In this document: positions 24,517 to 32,451 of the stretch, one piece after another
Layout of the letters: the number at the start of each line of letters is the position of its first letter
How positions within the stretch are numbered: the stretch's first letter is position 1
Source: Streptomyces sp. ISL-87
GTDB taxonomy: Bacteria; Actinomycetota; Actinomycetes; Streptomycetales; Streptomycetaceae
Length of the DNA stretch: 64,000 nt
Reading direction: 5' to 3'
NCBI RefSeq assembly: GCF_018614095.1
Contig: NZ_JAGGOY010000012.1
Location: 18,135-82,134, forward strand
The notes under the pieces: generated by a model
Told to the model about the DNA's origin: nothing
The model's input: the letters and a program-made list of their open reading frames with translations, nothing else
The model's database searches: none
Translations under genes and position numbers: made by a program

Positions 24517-25350
24517 ATGGCGAACGCAGAGATCGGTGTCATCGGCGGCTCGGGCTTCTACTCCTTCCTGGAGGACGTCTCCGAGATCCAGGTGGAGACC
24601 CCCTACGGTCCCCCGAGCGACTCCCTGCACCTGGGCGAGCTGGCGGGGCGGCAGGTGGCCTTCCTGCCCCGGCACGGGCGCAGCCACACCGTGCCGCCGC
24701 ACAAGATCAACTACCGGGCCAACCTGTGGGCGCTGCGCTCGGTCGGCGTCCGCCAGGTGCTGGGCCCCTGCGCGGTGGGCGGCCTGCGCGAGGAGTACGG
24801 GCCGGGCACGCTGCTGGTGCCGGACCAGCTGGTCGACCGGACCAAGACCCGCGTCCAGACCTTCTTCGACGGGGAGCCGCTGCCCGACGGCACCGTCCCG
24901 AACGTCGTGCACGCCACCTTCGCCGACCCGTACTGCCCGGTCGGCCGGTCGGTGGCCCTGGCGGCGGCCCGCGGGCGGGCCTGGGAGCCGGTGGACGGCG
25001 GCACGATGGTCGTGGTCGAAGGCCCCCGGTTCTCCACGCGCGCCGAGTCGAAGTGGCACGCGGCGATGGGCTGGTCGGTCGTCGGCATGACGGGCCACCC
25101 GGAGGCCGTGCTCGCCCGCGAGCTGGGGCTCTGCTACACCTCGATGGCGCTTGTCACGGACCTGGACGCGGGCGCGGAGACGGGTGAGGGCGTGTCCCAC
25201 ACGGAGGTCCTGCGCGTATTCGGCGAGAACATCGGCCGCATGCGCGAGGTCCTCTTCGACGCGGTGGCGGCCCTCCCGGCGACGGAATCCCGCGCCTGCC
25301 TGTGCATGCACGCCCTCGACGGCTGGGACCTGGGCATCGACCTGCCGTAG
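24517..25350 (+). CDS. S-methyl-5'-thioadenosine phosphorylase / purine nucleoside phosphorylase
   Basis: A 277-residue protein of the PNP/MTAP family. Motifs: IGVIGGSGFYSF (phosphate loop), FLPRHGRSHTVPPHKINYRA, LGPCAVGGL, VVVEGPRFSTRAES and GMTGHPEAVLARELG. It splits MTA (or purine nucleosides) with phosphate in methionine and purine salvage. ATG start at 24517. The residues around FSTRAES and MTGHPE favour MTAP over PNP, but this is a moderate call. GC-rich repeats and a decayed gene fragment follow. Confidence 0.88.
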   Translation: MANAEIGVIGGSGFYSFLEDVSEIQVETPYGPPSDSLHLGELAGRQVAFLPRHGRSHTVPPHKINYRANLWALRSVGVRQVLGPCAVGGLREEYGPGTLLVPDQLVDRTKTRVQTFFDGEPLPDGTVPNVVHATFADPYCPVGRSVALAAARGRAWEPVDGGTMVVVEGPRFSTRAESKWHAAMGWSVVGMTGHPEAVLARELGLCYTSMALVTDLDAGAETGEGVSHTEVLRVFGENIGRMREVLFDAVAALPATESRACLCMHALDGWDLGIDLP

Positions 25351-25365
25351 GACGGGCGGGGCTTG

Positions 25366-25432
25366 CCGGGTCGCGGCAGGGTCGCGGGCGGGGTCGCGGC
25401 AGGGTCGCGGCCGGGGTCGCGGGCGGGGCAGT
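25366..25432. repeat. Short GGGTCGCGG tandem repeats
   Basis: Five direct repeats of GGGTCGCGG with 3-6 bp spacers (GCA, GCGG, GCC) in the untranslated DNA after the phosphorylase gene. The pattern suggests slippage expansion in non-coding DNA. Confidence 0.75.
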
Positions 25433-25448
25433 CGGCGGGCACGCCCGG

Positions 25449-25565
25449 ACGGGAACTGCGCAGGCCGCCTTCGCCGCCGGGGCCTCGCATGTCGTGGTGG
25501 GCCGGTCGGTCACGCGGGCCGCGGACCCGGTGGCGGTGCTGGAGCGGGTCCGGGCCGTCGGCTGA
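25449..25565 (+). pseudogene. 3' fragment of an orotidine-5'-phosphate decarboxylase-like gene
   Basis: The frame ending with TGA at 25565 reads AQAAFAAGASHVVVGRSVTR followed by AADPVAVLERVRAVG. This matches the C-terminal phosphate-binding end of PyrF-type decarboxylases (compare AQALSAGVDYMVIGRPVTQ in E. coli PyrF). Only about 38 codons remain; upstream the frame runs into GGGTCGCGG repeats and has no start or catalytic core. It is therefore a remnant, not a working gene. The phosphorylase upstream ends normally, so this is not a fusion. Confidence 0.6.
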
Positions 25566-25704
25566 CTCGTGTGGGTGACGCGGCTGTCCACAGGCTGGGG
25601 ATCATCCACAGGCCCGGGCGAGGTTTCGCGGGGCGGGGGATCGTGAGGGATGTCCGGGCGCTGGATCCGGACACCGGAACACACAGAGCTTGGCGGTGGC
25701 CGTC

Positions 25705-26232
25705 ATGTCCAGGACCCCTTCCCTTGTCCCGTCTTCTACGTGCCCTCCCGCTTCTTCTACGTGTCCTCCCGCGCGCCCGGTTCCGTCCTTCCCCCCGCTG
25801 CGCGTGGGGCGGGGCGGGGACCGGCTGCGCAGGGCCCTGAGGCGCCGGCGGCGTGCCGCCTCAGCCGGGCTGGCCGTCGCGGCGGCCGCGCTGGCGGTGG
25901 GCGGGACGGAGGCCCAGGCCTCACGGGGTGGCGCGCCGCCAGACGTGAAACCACCCCCCGTCGCGGTGCGGATGGTGTCGGCGCCGGTGCGCATCGCGGA
26001 CGCGGCGACGGTCCGGCTGCTGCGTGCCGGGGACCGGGTGGATGTGGTGGCGGCCGAACGCTCCGCACCGCCCCGGGTGGTGGCGGTGGCGGCCCGAGTG
26101 GCCGAAGTACCGGATCCGGAGAAGGGCGGCGGGGACGGCGGGGCACTGGTGGTCCTGTCCGTGCCCCGGGAAACCGCGCGGGCTCTGGTGGGGGCGGGCA
26201 CGGTGTCACGACTGGCGGTGACGTTGTGCTGA
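25705..26232 (+). CDS. CpaB/SAF-like pilus assembly-type protein, orphan
   Basis: A 175-residue protein. The N-terminus is Ser/Cys/Pro-rich with a near-perfect repeat (SSTCPPA twice), then basic residues and a hydrophobic segment (SAGLAVAAAALAVGG) resembling a membrane anchor. The C-terminal 110 residues (VRMVSAPVRIADAATVRLL, GDRVDVVAAE, VLSVPRETARALVGA) resemble the SAF/RcpC domain of Flp pilus protein CpaB. No other pilus gene is near, so a pilus role is not supported. The start is uncertain (ATG 25705; TTG/GTG slightly upstream). Confidence 0.68.
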   Translation: MSRTPSLVPSSTCPPASSTCPPARPVPSFPPLRVGRGGDRLRRALRRRRRAASAGLAVAAAALAVGGTEAQASRGGAPPDVKPPPVAVRMVSAPVRIADAATVRLLRAGDRVDVVAAERSAPPRVVAVAARVAEVPDPEKGGGDGGALVVLSVPRETARALVGAGTVSRLAVTLC

Positions 26233-26355
26233 ATCAGAGATACGTGCCGCGATGTCACCTTGTGGCAAGCACCGATTGGACACGCCATGCCTGGACTGCC
26301 GTAGCTTTCGGAACCGTTGGCTCCGTGTTCGGCAGATGCGAAGAAAGGCTCAGTG

Positions 26356-26859
26356 GTGAGCGAGAAGAAGAAGGAGAGCGTCCTGGCGGGCTTCAAGGCC
26401 TTCCTGATGCGCGGCAACGTCGTCGACCTGGCGGTGGCCGTCGTCATCGGCGCCGCGTTCACGAACATCGTGAACGCGGTGGTGAAGGGGATCATCGGCC
26501 CGCTGGTGGGCGCGGTCGGCACGAAGAACCTGGACGTCTACTCCTCGTGCCTGAAGGATCAGTGCGGCATCGACGCGAAGGGGGAGCCGACGGGTGTCAA
26601 CATCATGTGGGGCTCGGTGCTCAACGCGACGCTGACCTTCCTGATCACCGCCGCGGTCGTCTACTTCCTGATGGTGCTGCCCATGGCGAAGTACCTCGCC
26701 AAGGTGGAGGCCCGCCGCCGGGCCAGGGATGGCGTGCAGGAGACCATGGAGATCACCGAGCTGGAGGTCCTCAAGGAGATCCGCGACCACCTGGTCGCAC
26801 AGCGCAACGGCTCGGGCCCGGCCGGGGTGCCGGCACCGGGGCGCGGCGGTTCGTTCTGA
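26356..26859 (+). CDS. mscL: Large-conductance mechanosensitive channel MscL
   Basis: A 167-residue protein. N-terminal helix and TM1: GFKAFLMRGNVVDLAVAVVI and GAAFTNIVNAVVKGIIGPL; periplasmic loop with CLKDQC (two Cys); TM2: TLTFLITAAVVYFLMVLPM; then a charged C-terminal helix. It opens under membrane tension to release solutes. Two GTG codons adjoin; 26356 is preferred because AAAGG lies 7 nt upstream. The tail beyond the usual length is Gly/Pro-rich. It has its own upstream region of about 120 bp. Confidence 0.95.
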   Translation: MSEKKKESVLAGFKAFLMRGNVVDLAVAVVIGAAFTNIVNAVVKGIIGPLVGAVGTKNLDVYSSCLKDQCGIDAKGEPTGVNIMWGSVLNATLTFLITAAVVYFLMVLPMAKYLAKVEARRRARDGVQETMEITELEVLKEIRDHLVAQRNGSGPAGVPAPGRGGSF

Positions 26860-26869
26860 CCCAGGCCGC

Positions 26870-27079
26870 TCAGAGGTGGTGCGGCGGCTTCTCGTCGAGG
26901 AAGCGGGCCAAGTCGGCGGCGCTCCCGCCGGCGGGCGGCCGCTCGCCCCACCCGCGGTCGGTGTCGTCGGAGGACTGCTGGTCCAGGGGGTCGTCGAAGA
27001 CGAGCTTCGGCTTCGGCCTGGGCACGGCCTCGGGCTTGGGGTCCTGTGCGCCGGAGGCGGAGGCGGGGGCGTTGCTCAT
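26870..27079 (-). CDS. Small conserved-type hypothetical protein
   Basis: A 69-residue hydrophilic protein (MSNAPASASGAQDPKPEA, KPKLVFDDPLDQQSSDDTD, then LARFLDEKPPHHL). Codon bias is good. ATG at 27079 follows GGAGG almost directly, an unusually short spacing. It is disordered-looking apart from a short C-terminal helix. No family recognised. Convergent with mscL, 10 nt apart. Confidence 0.6.
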   Translation of the reverse strand: MSNAPASASGAQDPKPEAVPRPKPKLVFDDPLDQQSSDDTDRGWGERPPAGGSAADLARFLDEKPPHHL

Positions 27080-27212
27080 GCCTCCAGGGTACGGCCGCCC
27101 CCGGCTCCATCTGCGACTGCTTCAGGGCTGCGGCCCGCGGCTCGGAGCCCTGGCCCGCGGCCTCCTTCATGTGCTGGGTTCGGGGTGGGGGGTGGGCATG
27201 GGCATGGTCACC

Positions 27213-27581
27213 TCACCGGTCCTTCGGGTCGAGGAGCCACAGGCCGATCACGACGAGAGAGGACAGGATCAGGAATCCCGCCCCCCACCAGGCCGTGGCG
27301 GTGTTGCCCTTCATCCACTCGTCGACGGTCACGGTCAGCGCCCAGAGCTGTCCGACCACGACGGTGAGGGCCAGGGCCAGCCTGGCGTTGAGTTTCGAGG
27401 AACGCTCCGGCTCCTGCTCGGTGCCGGCCCCCGGACCGGGGCCCGTGTGCCGGATCCGCGGGTCGCCGTAGCCGCTGGTGGGGCGGATCTGCGGATACCG
27501 TTCCCGCACCGGCCGGTTCAATCGGGGCTCGGCACTGGCCGGGTGGTATTCCGGGCGCGGAGGCAGCTGTTCGTCGGTCAT
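27213..27581 (-). CDS. Two-helix membrane protein, last gene of oxidoreductase operon
   Basis: A 122-residue protein. A polar Pro-rich N-terminal 60 residues (MTDEQLPPRPEYHPASAEP) is followed by two predicted helices (LALALTVVVGQLWALTV; AWWGAGFLILSSLVVIGLW). The ATG at 27581 overlaps the TGA of the Rieske gene (ATGA), so it is translated with that operon. It may be a small accessory subunit of the redox complex; no known family. Confidence 0.75.
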   Translation of the reverse strand: MTDEQLPPRPEYHPASAEPRLNRPVRERYPQIRPTSGYGDPRIRHTGPGPGAGTEQEPERSSKLNARLALALTVVVGQLWALTVTVDEWMKGNTATAWWGAGFLILSSLVVIGLWLLDPKDR

Positions 27582-28222
27582 GTCCGGGCGCTTTCCGTGT
27601 CGCCGTCCGTGCCGGGGCAGCCCAGGGTGCGGGCCAGCTCGGGGCGGGACTCGCCGAACTGGCGGCACAAGGCCTCCTGGGTGGGCTCTCCCGACCGGGC
27701 GGTCGCGACGGCCCAAATGCTGCCGTCGGTCTCCTCGGTCAGGAAGACCTTGGGGAGCGGGCGGGGCGGTGGGCCCGCGGCGACCTCGCCGGTGCGCGCG
27801 TCGAAGACGCCCTCGTGACAGGGGCAGTACAGCTCCCCCTCGGGGCCCCGGTCCTCGCGCCACAGCACGGCGCAGGCCAGGTGGGTGCAGATGGCCGAGT
27901 AGCCCACGAGGGAGCCGTCCCACAGCCGTACCGCGAGGGCCCGGTCCTCGTCACCGGGGAAGCGGAAGGCCATGGACTCCCCGGGTGCCAGCTGGTCGGC
28001 GACCTTCTTGCTCTTGGGCAGCTTCTCGCTGTCGCCGTGCCGGTCCAGGATGCCGGCGGCGACGCCGACACCGCCGATGGCCAGCCCGCCGGAGACGGTG
28101 GCGACGATCCGCAGGTAGTCACGGCGGGTGGTGAGGGAGTCGGCGCTGATCCGGTCGCGCAACTGCTCGGCGGCGTCGCCGTCGGGGCCGGGGGCGGGGG
28201 CCGGCTGCTGGGTCACGCTCAT
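27578..28222 (-). CDS. Rieske 2Fe-2S protein with Tat-type signal
   Basis: A 214-residue protein. A twin-arginine signal (TTRRDYLRI, then a hydrophobic stretch VATVSGGLAIGGVGVAAG) at about 30-60 predicts export of the folded protein. The Rieske cluster is CTHLAC (Cys-x-His) and CPCHEG (Cys-x-x-His), about 20 residues apart. The C-terminal 45 residues are a Ser/Glu-rich extension with two Cys. It starts at ATG 28222 overlapping the ferredoxin-like gene. It is probably the outward-facing or quinone-side electron carrier of the operon's complex. Confidence 0.9.
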   Translation of the reverse strand: MSVTQQPAPAPGPDGDAAEQLRDRISADSLTTRRDYLRIVATVSGGLAIGGVGVAAGILDRHGDSEKLPKSKKVADQLAPGESMAFRFPGDEDRALAVRLWDGSLVGYSAICTHLACAVLWREDRGPEGELYCPCHEGVFDARTGEVAAGPPPRPLPKVFLTEETDGSIWAVATARSGEPTQEALCRQFGESRPELARTLGCPGTDGDTESART

Positions 28223-28818
28223 CTGACGTCGACTCCATTGATCTCGACGACGGGGAGGCCGCCGGGGACGGGCCATTGGACCTTGTCGGCGGGGACGACC
28301 ATCGCGACGCCGGTGCTGACCGCCACGTCGCCGAACACGAAGGAGTCGGCGACCTGGACGCCGGGGCGCTCCGCCTGGAGCTCTTCGAGGGTTCCGTAGA
28401 AGAGGGCACCGGTCGGGCAGACAGTGGCGCACATGGGGGCGAGGCCGTAGGCGGTGCGGTCGTAGCAGAGGTTGCACTTCATCTGGAGCTTCGCCTGGAG
28501 GTCGATCTTCGGGACGCCGAAGGGGCAGGCGTTGACGCAGTTGGCGCAGCCGATGCAGCGGGTGGTGTCAGCCGTTTGGACCACCCCGTCCGCGGTGACC
28601 AGGATCGCGTCGGCGGGGCAGACCTCGGCGCAGGGGGCGACCGGGTCCTCGCAGTGCATGCAGACGGTCGGAAGGGAGGCGACGGACCGGCCGGCGTCGG
28701 TGTAGTCCAGGTGGATCATCGACTTGCCTCGGTGCGAGTCGCATTCGCGGCAGGCGGAGACACAGGCCTGGCAGCCGATGCAGCGACCCGGGTCGATGAA
28801 GATCGTTCGGCCCATCAT
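28219..28818 (-). CDS. 4Fe-4S ferredoxin-type electron-transfer subunit
   Basis: A 199-residue protein of the DmsB/HybA/FdhB type with four Cys clusters: CIGCQACVSAC, CMHCEDPVAPCAEVC, CIGCANCVNAC, and CNLC...CATVC. This predicts four 4Fe-4S centres passing electrons between the molybdopterin subunit and the membrane subunit. Two adjacent ATG codons; 28818 is used here. It lies 7 nt after the stop of the catalytic gene. No signal peptide, so cytoplasmic-side. Confidence 0.92.
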   Translation of the reverse strand: MMGRTIFIDPGRCIGCQACVSACRECDSHRGKSMIHLDYTDAGRSVASLPTVCMHCEDPVAPCAEVCPADAILVTADGVVQTADTTRCIGCANCVNACPFGVPKIDLQAKLQMKCNLCYDRTAYGLAPMCATVCPTGALFYGTLEELQAERPGVQVADSFVFGDVAVSTGVAMVVPADKVQWPVPGGLPVVEINGVDVR

Positions 28819-28825
28819 GGCGGAG

Positions 28826-31144
28826 TCAGTTCCTCTCCGCCGTGCCACGGCCCTGCGGGGCCGTGGGGGGCAGCGGGTCGGTGCGGGAGACCTGGGTCTG
28901 CGGGTAGGCCTCGTGGCCGGGGGCCGTGGGCGGTGCGGGCACCTCGTCGATCCGCTCGGCGGACTCGATCCGGGCGGCGCAGACCTTGTACTCGGGGATC
29001 TTCGAGCGGGGGTCGAGGGCGTCGATGGTCAGGGCGTTCGCGGACGTCGGGACGGGCCAGTGGTACGGGATGAAGACGGTGTCGGGACGGATGGCCTCGG
29101 TGACCAGGGCCGGGAAGACCTCGCTGCCGCGGCGGGTGACCACCCGCACCGGGTCGCCGTTGCGGAAACCGTGCGAGGGGTGGACCTCCACCCAGGGGCG
29201 CGGGGCCTGTTCGACGAGGGCGCCCAGACGGCGGGTCTGGTTGCCGGAGAGGAAGTGCGCGACGGTGCGGCCGGTGGTGAGGGAGAGGGGGAACTCCCCG
29301 GTGTAGGCGTCCATGGGCGGATGCCATTCCACGACCTGAAGGTGGATCTTGCCGTCGGGGTGGTAGCTCCGGCCGTCCTCGAACAGCCGGGGTGTGCCCG
29401 GGTGCTCGGTGGAGGGGCAGGGCCAGGCGATCCCGCCGGTCTCCTCCAGGCGGTCGTAGGTGATGCCGTAGTAGTCGTTGACCGTGCCGGCGGAGGCGAT
29501 CCGCAGCTCCTCGAACACCTCGCGGGAGCCGGCGAAGTCGAAGTGGTGGCCGGCACCGAGCCGTTTGGCCAGCTCGCAGATGACCCAGGTGTCGGTGCGG
29601 ACCCCGGCCGGGGGTTCCTGGGCCTTGTTGTGCTTGACCACCCGGGCCTCGGCGTTGGCCATCACGCCCTCGTCCTCGGCCCAGGTGGTGACGGGGAAGA
29701 CGACGTGGGCGTTGGCGGCGGTCTCGGAGAGGAAGAAGTCGAACTGGGCGTGGAACTCGGCGGTGTCGTAGCCGTCCTTGACCACCCCGTAGTTGGGGAG
29801 GGAGACGAAGGGGTTGTTGCAGATGCCGATGAGGCCACGGATCTCGCGGCGCTGCATTTGCCAGACCATTTCCATCATGGAGGTGCCGGCGCCGGGGAGC
29901 TCGGATTCCTCGATGCCCCAGATCTGGCAGATCTGGCGCCGGTGTTCCGGGTCGGTGATCGAGCGGCCGCCGGGGAGGAGGTCGGACTTCTGGCCGTGTT
30001 CGCGGCCGCCCTGGCCGTTGCCCTGGCCCGTGATGGTGCCGTAGCCGGCGCCGGGCTTGCCGATGTTGCCGGTGGCCACGCACAGGTTGATGACGGAGAG
30101 GCAGTTCTCGACGCCCTGGGAGTGGTGTTCGATGCCCCGGGCATGCCAGGCCATGGCCTTGCCGGCGGCGGCGAAGACGCGGGCCACCTGGACGATCTGC
30201 TCGGCCGGGACTCCGCAGATCCGGGCGGAGCGGGCGGGCGGGTACTCCTGGACGGTGGCCTTGACCTCGTCCCAGCCGGTGGTGCGGGCGGCGAGGTAGG
30301 CCTCGTCGGTCAGGCCCTCGGCGACGATCACGTGCAGGACGGCGTTGAAGAAGGCCGAGTCGGTGCCGGGCTTGAGGGCGACGTGGATGTCGGCGGTGCG
30401 CGCGATGGCCGTCTCGCGCGGGTCGACCACGATCAGCGAGGCGCCCCGGTCCCGGGCGCCCCACAGGTACTGGGTCATCACGGGGAAGCACTCCCCCACG
30501 TTCGACCCGGCGATGAGCAGGCAGTCGGTGAGGAGGATGTCGGAGAAGGGGTTGCCGGCCCGGTCGATGCCGAAGGCGAGCTTGTTGGCGCCCGCGGCGC
30601 TGACCATGCACAGCCGGCCGTTGTAGTCGACGTGCTTGGTCTTCAGCGCGACCCGGGCGAACTTGCCAACGAGGTAGGTCTTCTCGGAGAACAGGCTGGC
30701 TCCGCCGAGCAGCCCGAAGGCGTCGTTCCCGTACTCGCCCTGGATACGGCGGATCTCGGAGACGGTGAAGTCGAGGGCCTCGTCCCAGGAGACGTCCCTG
30801 AACTCCTCGTCACGGGAGCGGCGCATCAGCGGGGCGGTGAGCCGGTCGGGGTGGTTGACCTGCTGGTAGGCGTTGATGCCCTTGGGGCACAGCCGCATGC
30901 GGTTGATGTCGTGATTGCGGGGCTCCACGCCGAAGACCTTGCCGCCGCGGTCCACCCGCAGGTACATCCCGCACTGCACGCCGCAGAAGCAGCAGTGGGT
31001 GGGGACGAGGGTCTCGCCGTTCTGGTCGGCGTGCCACTTGTCCGCGGGGATGCCGCCCGCGTCGCGGAAGTTGCGGGTGCCGGGCGGGGCGATCGAAGGG
31101 GCGAGGGGCAGCGGCGCGGGCTCGGCGGGGTCCGTCGCGGTCAC
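28826..31144 (-). CDS. Molybdopterin-dependent oxidoreductase (formate dehydrogenase/nitrate reductase type)
   Basis: A 772-residue catalytic subunit. The N-terminal 4Fe-4S site is CCFCGVQC with a fourth Cys in RMRLCPKG. The candidate molybdenum ligand Cys is in YNGRLCMVSA. The dicofactor domains follow (GSNVGECFPVM, VVDPRETAIA, ATGNIGKPGAGYG, CNNPFVSLP) and a C-terminal domain (LTTGRTVAHFLSGNQTRR, PYHWPVPTSANAL). The substrate is not certain: formate or nitrate types both fit. No Tat signal, so cytoplasmic. GTG start overlaps the membrane subunit stop (GTGA). The molybdenum cofactor genes at 13-16 kb could supply it. Confidence 0.9.
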   Translation of the reverse strand: MTATDPAEPAPLPLAPSIAPPGTRNFRDAGGIPADKWHADQNGETLVPTHCCFCGVQCGMYLRVDRGGKVFGVEPRNHDINRMRLCPKGINAYQQVNHPDRLTAPLMRRSRDEEFRDVSWDEALDFTVSEIRRIQGEYGNDAFGLLGGASLFSEKTYLVGKFARVALKTKHVDYNGRLCMVSAAGANKLAFGIDRAGNPFSDILLTDCLLIAGSNVGECFPVMTQYLWGARDRGASLIVVDPRETAIARTADIHVALKPGTDSAFFNAVLHVIVAEGLTDEAYLAARTTGWDEVKATVQEYPPARSARICGVPAEQIVQVARVFAAAGKAMAWHARGIEHHSQGVENCLSVINLCVATGNIGKPGAGYGTITGQGNGQGGREHGQKSDLLPGGRSITDPEHRRQICQIWGIEESELPGAGTSMMEMVWQMQRREIRGLIGICNNPFVSLPNYGVVKDGYDTAEFHAQFDFFLSETAANAHVVFPVTTWAEDEGVMANAEARVVKHNKAQEPPAGVRTDTWVICELAKRLGAGHHFDFAGSREVFEELRIASAGTVNDYYGITYDRLEETGGIAWPCPSTEHPGTPRLFEDGRSYHPDGKIHLQVVEWHPPMDAYTGEFPLSLTTGRTVAHFLSGNQTRRLGALVEQAPRPWVEVHPSHGFRNGDPVRVVTRRGSEVFPALVTEAIRPDTVFIPYHWPVPTSANALTIDALDPRSKIPEYKVCAARIESAERIDEVPAPPTAPGHEAYPQTQVSRTDPLPPTAPQGRGTAERN

Positions 31145-32259
31145 TTGAAGCCCTTCTTGACATGGGCCAGGTAGACACTGCCGCGCAGCACCCGCTTGCA
31201 GCGCGGGCAGTATTCGGCGAAGGCGTCGAAGTCGAGCTTCAGGTCCCGCATGGTGCCGCGCAGGTTCTCGACGTACGGCGTGGTGTCGATGGGCTCTCCG
31301 CAGCGCTTGCAGGCGAAGACCTGGTCCTCCTGGCGGGCGGTGTACTTGAACAGCTGCATGCCGACGGCGGCCGGCCGCTGGACGATGTGGAAGAACTTCC
31401 CGAACGGGATGTAGATGAGGGTGAAGACCACCGACACCATGTGCAGGATCGCCAGGGACTCGTAGCCCCCGCCGTGCAGGAAGATCGACGAGAAGGTCAG
31501 CAGCAGACCCGTCACGGAGATCACGATCAGGCAGATCAGCGGCAGCAGGTCGTACGCGAACCGCTGGCCGGTGATGGCGCCCCGGTCCCTCATCCGCCGC
31601 CACAGGAAGTACGAGGCACCGGGGATGACCAGCACGGCGGCGATGTCCAGGCCGTGGAACATCAGCCAGCCGGCGATGCTGAGCGAGTCGAAGCCGAGGA
31701 TCTTGAAGCCCCACATCCGCATCTCGTAGCCCGGGCCCGATCCGCTGCCGGAGGTGAAGGTGAACCAGCCCCAGGTCAGCGGGAAGGTGATCAGGGCGGC
31801 CAGGATGCAGCCCCAGAAGATCAGCTGGTGGGCGGCCCAGCGGGCGCGCGAGCGGGCGCCGAGGAACTTCTGGAAGCCGAGGTAGGTGACGATCATCTTC
31901 GGCAGGGCGGTGGGGGCCTTGCGGAAGTTGGCGGCCGAGAAGAAGCTGCCGAAGCCCTTCTTGAAGAGCCGGCGCGCGCCGGGCGCGGAGACCCAGACGG
32001 TGTACCGGTAGGCCACGCCGAAGGCCAGGAAGACGGTGGCGACGGCGTACGGCAGCAGGCCCGAGTCGAAGTCGCGCAGGAGCCTGCTCCCCAGCACGAT
32101 CGCGGCGATGAGCAGGAGCGAGACGACGGTGCCGGCCAGAGTGGCCCGTGCGGTGACGGACCGCCCGACGGGCGGCAGCGTCGCGGCCGTCGGCTGCCCG
32201 GTCCCGGTCGGAGGCGGCGGGGGCGGCGCGGCGGCGAGGACTTCTGAGGGCTCGGACAC
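31141..32259 (-). CDS. NarI-like cytochrome b membrane subunit with Cys-rich tail
   Basis: A 372-residue membrane protein, first gene of the operon. A Pro-rich N-terminus leads to about seven helices. Several His lie in or near helices (HQLIFWG, FHGLDIAAV, LHMVSVVF, FFHIV), candidates for heme b ligands as in NarI. The C-terminal domain has two CxxC pairs (CKRCGEP, CPRCKR) that could bind zinc or iron. It probably links quinone to the molybdopterin and iron-sulfur subunits. GTG start at 32259. Confidence 0.8.
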   Translation of the reverse strand: MSEPSEVLAAAPPPPPPTGTGQPTAATLPPVGRSVTARATLAGTVVSLLLIAAIVLGSRLLRDFDSGLLPYAVATVFLAFGVAYRYTVWVSAPGARRLFKKGFGSFFSAANFRKAPTALPKMIVTYLGFQKFLGARSRARWAAHQLIFWGCILAALITFPLTWGWFTFTSGSGSGPGYEMRMWGFKILGFDSLSIAGWLMFHGLDIAAVLVIPGASYFLWRRMRDRGAITGQRFAYDLLPLICLIVISVTGLLLTFSSIFLHGGGYESLAILHMVSVVFTLIYIPFGKFFHIVQRPAAVGMQLFKYTARQEDQVFACKRCGEPIDTTPYVENLRGTMRDLKLDFDAFAEYCPRCKRVLRGSVYLAHVKKGFK

Positions 32260-32284
32260 GCCACCACGCTAGGTGGTATGTCCC

Positions 32285-32302
32285 TGCATAGCCCGTTATG
32301 CA
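32285..32302. promoter_or_regulatory. TGCATA-N6-TATGCA dyad upstream of oxidoreductase operon
   Basis: Perfect 6-bp arms with a 6-bp spacer, 25 nt upstream of the membrane subunit gene; a second dyad CCACC-N6-GGTGG overlaps 32261-32276. The position fits an operator controlling the operon. No adjacent regulator gene is seen. Confidence 0.45.
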
Positions 32303-32451
32303 ACCAAGTGGGCGAATCCCTCAGACGAGGGTCGGCCCCTGCCGGGCGTGGAAGGGCAGTACGTCGAGGAGAACGTCGTCCGAGCGACAGGCCGAGGTCC
32401 CAAGCGCGCGCCTCGCCTGCCGACCGGCGGACGGCTGCTGTCCTGGGCGGC

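Noticed and set aside
28724..31174. 816-codon plus-strand open frame
   Set aside because: Antisense shadow of the molybdopterin oxidoreductase gene, with Asp/Gly/Val-rich composition and no domain.
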